Shown here: piece after piece, positions 1 to 11,100 of the stretch
Position numbering within the stretch: position 1 is the first letter of the stretch
Layout: each line of letters opens with the position of its first letter
Source: Helicoverpa zea
Lineage: Eukaryota > Arthropoda > Insecta > Lepidoptera > Noctuidae
NCBI RefSeq assembly: GCF_022581195.2
Contig: NC_061462.1
Location: forward strand, 11,222,001 to 11,286,000
Direction of reading: 5' to 3'
Length of the DNA stretch: 64,000 nt
Translations under genes and position numbers: made by a program
Notes under the pieces: generated by a model
The model's database searches: none
What the model was told of the DNA's origin: nothing
What the model saw: only the letters and a program-made list of their open reading frames with translations

Positions 1-59
1 TACAACACAGCCTAATTTTTAAGTCATCTGCTCAATTGTAACATTTCCTTTACTTCCAG

Positions 60-615
60 AGAAGAATACGAAGAATCCCAGCTACCATCCCACCCGTGTC
101 TGAAACTCGTGGGTAATTCAGAACAGGTACTGTCTAAGTTAGCGGCACGGAGGCTACTCACGTATGAAAAGGTGCAAGACGACGCGCCCAATATGCCGCT
201 AGATCCTAATGCTGTACATAACTTTAGGTAAATAACAATTGCTAATCACAAAAAAATTATTAGATTCTGCGCGGCAGTGCTCCTTTCTTTGCGCGCAAAT
301 AAAACCATCTTATACGCGGGATAAATCCATAAGTATGAAAGCGTTAATTGACGTCAATGAACGGTAATGGCCCCGATTACAACAGTTTTCTTATTACATT
401 ATTTTGACTGGGCGTAATTTGTTTTGTTAAAATTTATCTAGCCAAGCATTGTAAGAAGCATATTTGTTAAAGATTGATGAATAAAATCTTTCTCCAGGGA
501 AAAGTACTTCACAATGGGCGAGATGACAAGGCGGGAGAGAAAGGAGAAACGCGCGGGAGAAGTTGCCGCCTACCTCGCCAGCAAGATGGCCGCCCTGAGA
601 GATGACGTCACATGA
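60..615 (+). CDS. 3' end of an unrecognised protein-coding gene (last two exons)
   Basis: Two exons can be joined: 60-227, preceded by a CAG acceptor and followed by GTAAAT, and 498-615, preceded by TCTCCAG. The join is in phase (TTT AG|G GAA) and ends at TGA 613-615. The readable C-terminus is about 95 aa, charged, with an acidic start (EEYEESQ), a middle segment with LAARRLLTYEKV, and a basic helix-like tail (MTRRERKEKR). I do not recognise the family and assign no function. The N-terminal exons lie left of the window. The gene runs toward EMC2, so the two are convergent. A poly(A) signal lies about 100 bp past the stop. Confidence 0.7.
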
Positions 616-1271
616 CACGTTACTTAGCAAAGATATAGTTCTATTAAAGTTTTAAGAATATTTTGCTGTTTCATTCGTTCCGACTTCCATTTTTTGGAAA
701 ATATTGGGATTTTAATAAAAGAAGGGGGTTGGTGGAAACATAACATAATTTATTTTAAAATAATTCACTAAAATTATACTAACTTTGAAAATCAAACATT
801 CCATACACCATTAAATGCTCATCCCTTTTGATAAGTTAACATACCCTTAAAGTCTAAATTATATATTAATTAATTATACATAAATATTTAGAATAGTTTA
901 CTTGGTACATTTTCTACATGGATTACTGACATTTCTATATTAACTTCGGAATGAATTACATCTTTATATGATCATATTAACACATTTGTATATTCTAGTT
1001 CAAGTAGTTTGTTTGTAGGTACATTTTGACTACATATCATGAAGTTACAAAAAGTTATATAACGAGAATTGTTCAATCCACTAGTAGAAGAATTTTTTAG
1101 ACAAGACTTTAAATTGGTCTAATATCCGACGTTATACAAGCGTCAGCCATACAGCGGCATCCTGCTGTAAAATGTGACGCTTCTTGAAAAGTCGATATTT
1201 TCCCTACATATTTTTAACTTAATATAAACTCACCGCCTTAAGCGTCAGTCACAATTTTATGTAGATACTCC
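616..1271. other. convergent intergenic region
   Basis: AT-rich spacer holding the 3' UTRs of the plus-strand gene and of minus-strand EMC2. Around 1083-1115 a segment resembles one arm of the small MITE at 1961-2096 (shared TTTTTTAGACAAG). Nothing else is recognised. Confidence 0.5.
714..719 (+). promoter_or_regulatory. poly(A) signal AATAAA of the gene ending at 615
   Basis: A canonical AATAAA lies about 100 bp after the TGA stop on the plus strand, a normal 3' UTR length. It is AT-rich context, so chance occurrence is possible. Confidence 0.45.
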
Positions 1272-4100
1272 CTAGTCAGTGATAGCGAGGGCCAGCATCA
1301 TGTGCGTGAGGTCGGGGGTGGGCGGCGCCCGCGCGGCCCGCTGCCGCCGCGCCGCGCCGGACTGCGCCCACTGGCACAGCTTCCACACCTCCTTGCGCTT
1401 GCCGCTGTTGCCGGACGACTTGTAGTGGTTCAGTAGGTTGTTTGTGGTCTGAGGAGCGGTGATAAGTTGTATATAGGAGTAGAGAACAAAACAAAGGCTT
1501 CAGAAGTTTCGAAAATAAAAATTGTAATAATAAGAGTGGGAAAAGGCTCGGAAGATAATGAATCAGAGTACTTCCAAATTCAACAAATAGGTCTCAAAAT
1601 AGAAATTTTAGTTCGAAAAGAATACATAACATGACAGAAAGTACATAACATGTACTCTCGTCTTATTTAAATATTATTATCAAGTTAGTACATATCTTTC
1701 ATGTTATGTACATCTAAATAAAAAAAATCTCTATATAAAAGAGTACATATTATGCAGTTATATATTTTATGTATTTAATTTCTGTACATACCAAGAATAA
1801 GCCAAGCAAGGCCCTCATGTTCTCTGGGTTCAGCTTCAATGCTTGACAGTAGTAAGTCTTGGCAAGCTCCATGTTCTCAACACCTCCCTGAAACAAACAC
1901 ACAATACCTGGAGACACGTATTTCGAAATAGTACATATATTGTAAGAAACAATAATGGCCTTACTACAAAAACTTTAACCACTGTTTTACACTTGTCTAA
2001 AAAAAATGTGGCTCCAAAATGAACCATATGTCAACGTCATAATTTGTCATTTTTTTAGACAAGTCTTAAACTGACGTTAAAAAGTTTTTGTGGTAAGACG
2101 GTAACTATTTTCCACCTAGTTTCATAATAAAAAGTAGCCTAGGCTGTCTCCAGATTCCAAATCTCCCATACTGACAAATTGCATCACAATTAGTTCAGTT
2201 GTTTAAGTCATGAAAGCAGGTGAAACACATACCATAGTATACCGGATATCAGCAAGACGCTGGTGCATCAGATGGTTATGTGGCTGATGCAGGATGAGCT
2301 CCTCAGCACAGAAGGCGGCCCGGGAGTACTCCTGCACTTGTAGGTATAGTGAGCATAGCTCCTGCCATGCTTCCACGTCTGACATGAATCTGTTGACAGA
2401 CAATGTAAAAATAGTTTGAATACAAGTATACTCAAGGGTATTACCATAATTAGACTGGTATTACTAAAGGAAAGTATTTGTTACAGACAGCATTGTTTTC
2501 TTTTAAACTTTGAAGTATTTGCTAGCTAGCTTTTCATTTTCTTCACACACTGTGTAAAAAAAACTAGCTGGCTATACTATAAAGGCTGCTAACTACCATT
2601 TTTTTCTTTGTACTGAATGCATTTAAATAAACTCTCTTTTCCTTTATTGTGAAAATTTACAAACCTACATTAATAATTAAAATTCTTGATGGTTACAAAG
2701 TTAAGAATTATTATAAGACGTAGGTAAGATTGACTGCATGATAAGTTTAAGAAGAAATGCCATACTTCTTCAGATAATCCACAAGCTCCTTAATAGCTTC
2801 GGTGATCAGTCCCTGCGCCTTCAATATGGCGACGCGGCGCTTCCTGGCGGCCGCGTTAGTCTCATCTGCTTTGATTATGCTGTCCAATACTTCTAGTGCT
2901 TCTTCATACCTGAAATGTTTCATTGCATAAATATAACAATATTTGTACACTGTAATAGAGAGCATAAGTAATCCATAAGCACATTGTGTGGTTTGACCAA
3001 TGAATTTAAGAGTGCCTTGGCAAAATTCATTATGATTATGATTTAATTATGATTAGTAAGTAAGTGAGCATATTGCTCAGTTGAACTAAAGTCTACTAGC
3101 TGATAACATTTGGGACCTGAAAACAACCTGATTACTCACTTTTACCCCCCTATTATGGCATTCATGACATCACCTGTGTCTGAGACGTATGAGAGTAATG
3201 TTGAATGAGAGTGGCACGCATGGCAAATGTTTGGTGTTTATGATTACTTACTTCTCCTCAGCCTCCAGCAAAGCAGCCTTGTATCTCATGACACGCATGC
3301 TGCCAGGGAACTCGTTGGACAGCATGTAGATGCACAACGTGGCCACTCCATATGCGTGGCAGTCTAGAGCTGCATATATTACTTGCTCCAGCACCAGATG
3401 CTCTGAAAGTTACAGACAAAGTGTTATTGTATATTCTAAATAGGCCACAGCAAGCTCTTGTGAGACATTATAATGATGAAAGGGAAGTTGTATGGAGAAG
3501 AACTAGGCACAAAAGTAATTCTATGGATACAACTGCTTTTGGAGGATATACCACAACATTACATCTATAAGCTATAAAACTACAGTGGTGAACCTTTAAA
3601 ACTGGCCTTTGTTCTTTCTCATAAGGGTTTGCGGTCAGTGGGTCACCTTAGGGGCTTAACCATCCGTGTTAAGTTTAATTTAACTTTATCAGATTGAAGG
3701 ATACCAACTTTCATTCCCCAGTTTAGTGAGGTCATCACTGAAGACTGTTGTCCACAGCTCCATCACATCCTCACTCCGTCTTTCATTGTTCTCCCTCCAC
3801 TGGCGGAGCAAGTCTTTAGCCTCTGAAATTATAATAATTTTGGTCATTAATAAAATGGGCAAAAGGTGTGCAGGAGTGGACTTTGTTGTAGGTTCTTATA
3901 AAACTTCTTCGATTTTAAGTTTCTGCTACGTCTCAAACTTACGTTGTATAATAAATTCACGAATATGATAATGATGAATTAAAGGTAAATATAAAAATCT
4001 AAACCTTAAAGTAGACAAATCTCGCAGGAACTTGTAATTAACTGAAATAATGTCTACAATACATACCGTTGTAAGTCAACTCTTCGAAATTGTAAGACAT
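1272..4100 (-). CDS. EMC2: ER membrane protein complex subunit 2 (EMC2/TTC35), complete, seven exons
   Basis: EMC2 is the cytosolic TPR scaffold of the ER membrane protein complex, which inserts weakly hydrophobic and tail-anchored transmembrane helices. Exons in transcript order: 4067-4100, 3709-3822, 3252-3402, 2766-2909, 2233-2389, 1792-1887, 1272-1448. They total 873 nt, giving 290 aa; human EMC2 is 297. The start reads [17 protein letters not shown]. Family-diagnostic stretches are [43 protein letters not shown] and [16 protein letters not shown]. The exon 2 donor is the only ambiguous join: GAAA|GTTGGT keeps the frame and gives LGNEKHLVLEQV, while the more tempting donor five bases later hits a stop. 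The extreme C-terminus (after KLCQWAQ) is alanine/arginine-rich and GC-rich, unlike the rest. Confidence 0.93.
1538..1561 (+). repeat. 3' tail fragment of a tRNA-derived SINE
   Basis: In the last EMC2 intron, a stub containing GGGAAAAGGCTCGGAAGAT matches the 3' end of the SINEs at 13185-13571. Only the terminal part is present. Confidence 0.5.
1961..2096. repeat. small MITE in an EMC2 intron
   Basis: A 136-bp segment with imperfect inverted arms: one end begins TTACTACAAAAACTTTAA, the other ends in the near-complement of that motif (TTTTTGTGGTAA). Inner arms share TAGACAAG and its complement. It lies in the intron between exons 5 and 6 and does not touch splice sites. Confidence 0.6.
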
Positions 4101-5147
4101 TTTTATCTGACTTTTTAACAGATATATGGTTTATAATGCAGTTCTAGCGTGCAAATTATCTTTAAAATCCAATAATTCGGCTGGATGAGGATGACATGAC
4201 ATTCAATTGACGTTTTTTTGACAGGACTAGTATGCCCAGATTATAAAATCCATGATTTTTGTTGTATGTGATCCTAGTTTTAAAGGTATATGCAAATACA
4301 TTTTGTCACTATACATGGGAAAACTATACGAAAATTGAATAAATGATACGACTATTGTTTTGGAAATAAAATTATTTCATTGGTCCCAGTCGAACTGTAA
4401 ATAAATGATAACTCCACTTTTACATTTCTCTATGGATTGACTATGATTGACTATGAATAAATTCCGTTTCACGCATAAATGATAAGCGTTATTTTCTCAG
4501 TTGGCGTAAAACCTATAGAAATTCAATTATAGCACATCGCCACGAGCACATATCGATATTCGGGTTCGTGTATCGGAATATAAAAGTTTGTGTGTGAACG
4601 TGAACAAGACGTCTGCAATATGTCTGACTATTTGGAAATATTTTTAGATTTAGCTTAGTCGTAAATAGTTATTGAATCTTTAATAAGTAATCGATGTCAT
4701 GGACTATACATGACAAAAAATACAATAGGTGAGTCCCGTTAGTGTGTTTCTGGCATAAAATCGTTATCCAGTTCAGTGTTCATTGTACATAATGCTCGAC
4801 TTTTTTATGTCTCAATGGCCTTTATCTCGGGGTTTTGTTTTCTTTTGTCCTCTGTTTGCACGTTGAACAAGTTTGTAGAATGTGATGTTGTGGATTTAGT
4901 ATCGTATATGTATACAGAGTATTTTGTCTGACAGATCGATAAGAAGAGGACGTGCAACGAAGTAATGTATTGTTGTGGGTCGTGCGAGAGCCTTACGTGT
5001 GAATAGTAGATATGCGCGTCACGGACATTGTGCGACCTGCCTGTGCGGACTGAGTGCGCGTGCTGTGACGACATACACGATACGGTCGCGCTGCGAGGCC
5101 GCCCCGCTGCTGCTTTTGTCACCCTAAGGACACCGAGTGACGTCAAC
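4101..5147. promoter_or_regulatory. head-to-head promoter region of EMC2 and the zinc-finger gene, with 5' leader
   Basis: EMC2 starts at 4100 (minus) and the zinc-finger ORF at 5148 (plus), so about 1 kb holds both promoters. On the plus strand a donor (AATAG|GTGAGT, about 4730) and a downstream acceptor (TCTGACAG, ending about 4936) suggest a spliced 5' leader. A short upstream ORF, ATG 5012 to TGA 5053 (13 codons), precedes the main start in another frame and could dampen translation. The reading frame of the main ORF stays open upstream of 5148 but has no ATG there, which supports 5148 as the start. No TATA box was identified. Confidence 0.5.
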
Positions 5148-8100
5148 ATGGACCAGCTCGTGCAGTGTCCCGTCTGCACGCTGTTCCTCCACAATGGGAT
5201 CACTCTCGAGTCCCACTTGGATACTCACCCCAAAGACCAGGTTATAAAAGCTTTGTGCAATATAGCATCAAACAAGAATTCTAGTTTTGCAAGCAGAACT
5301 TCCACACCAGTACATTCTGAGCGATCGTACAGGAGTAGGTCACGGACACCTGCTACTGATGACAGTACCAAGTGGCCGGGGTCAAGGAGTACAGAACATG
5401 AGCGCTACTGGCGTAGAACACCTAGCAGAACTCCTAAGAGTACAGCTCCATCTAGAAATGGCACGCCTGACATAAGAATGCTTGATGTAAACTTTGAGAA
5501 CCATGGCCTTCCTGCTGCAGGTGCCGGTCAGCATGTAAACAATCCATTTCTTTTAAAAGCTGATAAACTTCAGCAGACCTTCCAGTCTCCTGCTGTACCA
5601 GACTTTGATCCACAGTTTGTTTACTACCCAGAGCAACAGGAGGACAGAGAGATAAAATTTTCCCGTAGTGCTGAATACAATGCAATGGACAACAGTAACA
5701 ATTTGTTTTCTTACAATGTACCAACTATGCCCGGACCAGGTGTGAAATTGTTACCAGCAATGCCTAGGAAAGCAAATGACCTTGTCAAAGTTCTACCTAA
5801 ACCAAATAACATACTTCTTAAGGCCAACATGGGTGGTGTGCAATATATAGGTCCAGGGGTCAAACCTATGCATGTTATGGTACCGTCAGCTCCCACGTTT
5901 ATGCAGAAGAATGTGCAAAACAATATGATTATGACAGGCAGTGGTGCCAGCCCACAGATGCACATTGATACCAAAACAGCTTCACCTCCACTAGCTAGCA
6001 ATCAACTGAACCAAATGACTTCTGGTGCATTTACTCCAGGAACTACTGTTGTTACCCAAAACTCCCAAATTATATACAGAGAAATGGTGCACAATATAGA
6101 CGGTAAGCCCTTTATAACTACAATGCCGACAGTACTAGGAGGACATGAGAATGTCAGTAACTTAGCGCAAGCCAGCTCCATGTACCAGAATGTAATGGTT
6201 GTAGACCAATTTGGAAACACTTCATGTATGTACACAACACCTCAGCAAATGATGAACAAAGGATGTCCTACTTCCATGTATAATGAACCTGGGAGTCTAA
6301 TGCCTAGTGTCCACATTGATAAATCTGTACCAACTATGAATGATCCTAAAACTCTTATTATTGAGGTTGGTCCACTTATTGCTCCTGGTCATGATAATAT
6401 TTGTGAGGATCCTAGTTCCTCCATAACACAGCCAGTTCAGAGCAGTTCAGTTGATAACACTGAGAGACCTGTAGAGGTATTAGATTCAAAATTTGATATG
6501 CCAGGAGGAACTAAAGGTTTGAAAATTTTAAGTAACATCAAGGTTGAAGTTCCAGTGCAACATCATAAGAATATGGTGAATACAGTGATGGATCTGACAG
6601 GCAGCACAGAGGCTGAGTATTCTGTTGAGCGAGCAGAAAGCCCAGAGAAGATCCTGCCTGATTTAGATGATAACAACCAACTATCATCGGATGACACCCA
6701 GCCATCATCTATGTCCAGTGGTGACAGCATGGTCTCGCATACATTCTCTGTGATAAAGAATGTTGGTAACCCGAGCAAAAGTTCAGTAGACAAATTGGAT
6801 ACGGACTTTTCTGACAGCTGTCCTGTGCCAGATTTAATATGTAATGAGAAGCCCTCCATATCACCTTGTAGTGAGTTGTCAGAAAATGGCGACAATTCAA
6901 CCGATCGTACCTCAATATCTCCCAAACCTGAGAGCAATCAAGTTAGCCTTAGTAACTTAGGACTTCCAGAAAAGAAAAATCCGCTTTCACAAAAACCATA
7001 CAGGCACAACACACTAAGACTGAACAACATTTTCGTGAAGAAGCACAAGAAGATTCTGCAAATTAAGAATGCCAAGTCCTTTCCTGTGAAAACAAAGAAG
7101 TCTGAACACAGAGACAATGTCCCAACATCATCAACTTGCAGATCACCAGAAAATTTTAGCATGAATAAATTGCACCAGACTGATAAATCTGACAGCAAGG
7201 AAAAGACTAACCTTTTGCAGACCATATCTGTGGAAGAGATCAAAGAGAATGATGACAATAATGACTTTGATGATGATATAGAAGAACAATCTATGGACAT
7301 AGAACCAGTTGCTGCATCCAGCTTGGCGCAGCCGGAGTTTGCGGCCGGCATTGAGATGATACAAGTGAAGGAGGAAATAAATACAAGCAATGAAGGAGGT
7401 TTCAGCAACGAGCCAGTGACTACGGACCGCATGCTAACACCACTAGAGACATTGCGGCCCATTAACGTTATTAACTATGGCAACATGTCCAACGAGGATT
7501 TTAACGAAGAGTCTAATGACAGGGAGTTGTTGGACCTTGAAGCGGCCTCTAAAAACAAGCAGTTTGTCAGCATGATGAACGAGAACTACTTCGGGGACAA
7601 TATTTACGCGGACTACTTTACTGCGGACCGCGTGGAAGGGTTCGACGCGGAGCGCGACGCCGCGGCTTTCAAGGAGGGAGGCAAGGACGGTATGTACCTC
7701 TGGGGTGAGCCTTCACAGAAAGACAACGAGTTTGTACTGCCTAACTTTATACACGAGAGTTACAAGATAGCTGAGAGTAACGGCATAGATTATTCAGAGC
7801 TAGGTGCTAGAGAAGTGCAGGTAGATGTGGAGGTGGACGGGTGCGAGCGGGACAGCAAGGCGGACGTGCTGAGCGAGGGCCGCAGCGAGGGCGACGCGCC
7901 CATGAACATCTGCGCCGACGAGTGCATGCCGCCGCGCGGCGAGCTCAGCGGCCAGGAGAGCAACGGAGACATGGAGTCGCCTTGGAGCGGGGTAAGACCT
8001 CACCCTATTATTTATTTATCAAATCATGAAACCCAATATAAAGTTGTTTCTTATTGTTTAATCAAATGTTGCATCACCATGAATAGTTTAACTTTATTAT

Positions 8101-11100
8101 TTTAATATTTCATTGATTTTAATTTCTGTTATAAGCCAACAATACCAACATCAAATCATTTTCTTTCATGCATACATGGTATGAATGAATGAATGAATTT
8201 CTGTAAGTTGGTCTTTTTACAAAACTATTTATACATTATTTTAAAGTTGCAACCATTCTTAGCTAAGTTGGGTAACTGTACATGCAAAAGACGCCACACC
8301 GCAAAGGTGCAAGGGACTTTCCCGAAGCTTGAAAAAAGGGGTCATTAAATCGTTTATGTAATCCTTAAGCCTTGGCGAAATTTGTTACCACTTCATATTT
8401 TGTTAGCATCATACATCATTTAATTTTATTCAAGTTTTCTTGATGTTTAAATATGAAGGTGCTTGTTGGCAATATTTGACGAGTGTCCGCTGTCTCCAGA
8501 TGTACTCAGAGGTGACGGCGACGGAGCCCTACGACCTGATCGCGCGGGAGAGCTGGGTGTCTGACGGCTCGGAAGCGGACGCCAACGAGAAGAGGGAACC
8601 CATGTTAGTAATGTACCTTTTTATTGCATACTAGCTTCTGCCAGCGGTTTCACCCGCATCCCGTGGGAACTACTTCCCGTACCGGGATAAAAAGTAGCCT
8701 TCCTCGGTAAATGGGCTATCTAACACTGAAAGAAATTTTCAAATCGGACCAATAGTTCCTGAGATTAGCGCGTTCAAACAAATAAACAAACAAACAAACT
8801 CTTCAGCTTTATAATATTGGTATAGATATGTATATAAAATAAACTAGCTGTTTCCTCAAGTTTTACCGTTTCCTAAGGAATTTCCCGATCATGTTGTATA
8901 AGGAATGTTTGTACTAAATTGTTTCCTTCACATTTTGATCATTCTGAGAATGAATAAATTAATTCACCCGTACCTATATTTTACATCAGTCCACTAAGTA
9001 GTTCACTAACTTACTATACATATATGTAGGTAATATATACATATATTACCTTCATTGGTTTTTTTTTACCTGATGCAAGTTTTAGTCCTTAAAAATATTT
9101 TCGACTTGAATTCTAGGGTCAACTACTTATTTTGTAAACAATTATCATAAGTCTTATGTAGGAACGACGAATAACGTGTTTGACTACGAAAAGAATTGTT
9201 GCATCATAAAGGAAAGGAGGCCTTTGGTGCAGTGTATTGAAAAAAATATAATTACTGTACCGCCCTTATCCCAATTTGCGTAGCTGCAAACTCGTTTTCT
9301 ACTGCCTGTCAAGTACAGCAACTATATACTCTTACTACGGGGCAAGTGTTTGCCCTGATGACCCGGTAAAAAAGGTATGATAGTTTAGGATCCACTCCAT
9401 GTAAATCACTGCACACACACTTCTCGCTAAACTCGATGTCGTTCCGAAACTAAATTCCTCAAGTCCGAACATGTGTTAATACCTCTCCCCACCCGGTTAC
9501 TCACTTATGCCTGGAATTGGTTTGGAACCAGCACATCGTGCAATCTTCCATGACGACATGAGCTAGGAAACCATGGAAAAACTATACTCAGCTGAGATGC
9601 AGCATCTAATAAGACTGGAAGCTGACCTCAAAAAGCAAAATATGTGGAATAGAGTTACAATTTTAAATATTATCTTCTATGAAAACGTCTACCTTATAGT
9701 AGCCTCTTTTATATGTATATAATAAGAATTTGTATTGATCTGTTCCAGCGAGGAGGAGCTAGCATTACCCCTGCCGGCGGTGTTCGGGCGCGGACGCACG
9801 TGCGGCACGTGCGGCGTCACGTGCGCGTCCGTGCGCGAGCTGCGTGCTCATCGTGCCCGCGTGCACGCCGCCACCACCAAGACCTCCTACAGCCGCCTCG
9901 TTACCGCCAGGACTATCAAGAAGGAGGAGAAGCCTGATACCAGTGAGTTTACTGTAGATTTAAGTTGTGGAACCTTGGTTAGGGTTAAAGAAGGTGGAGG
10001 TCGGTCAAAGAGCACGATCAATACTTTATTTGGCTTGTTGACGCCCCTTGCGAAAAAGTAAAGAAAAGTATATTTTGTTTTTTACGCTCTGAAATGACCG
10101 CCAATTAGAGTCCGGTTCCATCGATTTTTCACATTATCTCATAAAATAAATGTCTAAAAATTACCAAAATTTTAAGACTAAAAATACTAGTTCTTCAAAA
10201 ATATTTACCATGTACTTCACACTTTTAACATAATTTTCAATCTCAATTTCAGACAATCTTCTACCACCAATCGACTCAAAGGACTCGATATCATCCACAA
10301 TCCTTCAAGTGTACGAGAGCATACAAGTGGAAGAGGCCAAGCCTAAGATCGAAGTGGACAGACTTATCAAGCAGGAAGTGAAGCGGAGGCGCAAAGACTA
10401 CGTGTGTCCTACGTGTAAGGAGGACCAGGTGACGGACGCGGCGTTCCACGCGCATCTCAAGATACATCCCCTCGAGTGTCTCACGTGTGGAAAGTGCTTC
10501 TTCAGGAGAGCAAACCTGGCATTACATATTAAGACACATTTAGGAATTAAGAATTATAAGTAAGTGTGGTTGGTGAGCTTTCTTTATTTATTTATTGTGT
10601 ATTAAGTACTGTAGTTGCAATTTGCTAAATAAAAGTGGCTGTAGTGTCAAAGCTCTCCCAAATCCGTACGACGGCCTCGACGGAAACAGAATAGTTTTTA
10701 CACGCTTATATTGGCTTCACTTGTAACTAATCTTGCAAACTTAATTTGACCCACTTCCTGTTCTTCGATTAGGATAAAATTTTGCCCACGCTCTGAGTTC
10801 TGATGACAATACATGGCTAGCTAAGAAACGTCATTATAGAAACCGTGTTTTCGTTTTTGTTATTGAAGAGTTTGACGGCGATCGTTACTCACGTACTAAG
10901 CAATGTACTCGTGTCTGTTTGCAGATGCGACGTGTGCGAGAAGCGGTTCGTGACGCGGCAGAAGCTGCTGGAGCACCACAACGTGCACACCGGCCGAGCG
11001 CCCGTCAAGTGCACCATGTGCGACGACACCTTCCGCCGCTACTCCAACATGGTGCAGCACAGGTACTGTCCAGCTCCATCCCTCCACCACACACCCACAG

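Noticed and set aside
3697..3708. EMC2 exon 2 donor at AGTTG|GTATCC
   Set aside because: Joining it to exon 3 creates an immediate stop; the donor five bases earlier keeps frame and family sequence.
5028..5147. Extended N-terminus of the zinc-finger protein from 5028
   Set aside because: The first codon is TTG, there is no upstream in-frame ATG, and the first finger begins just after the ATG at 5148.
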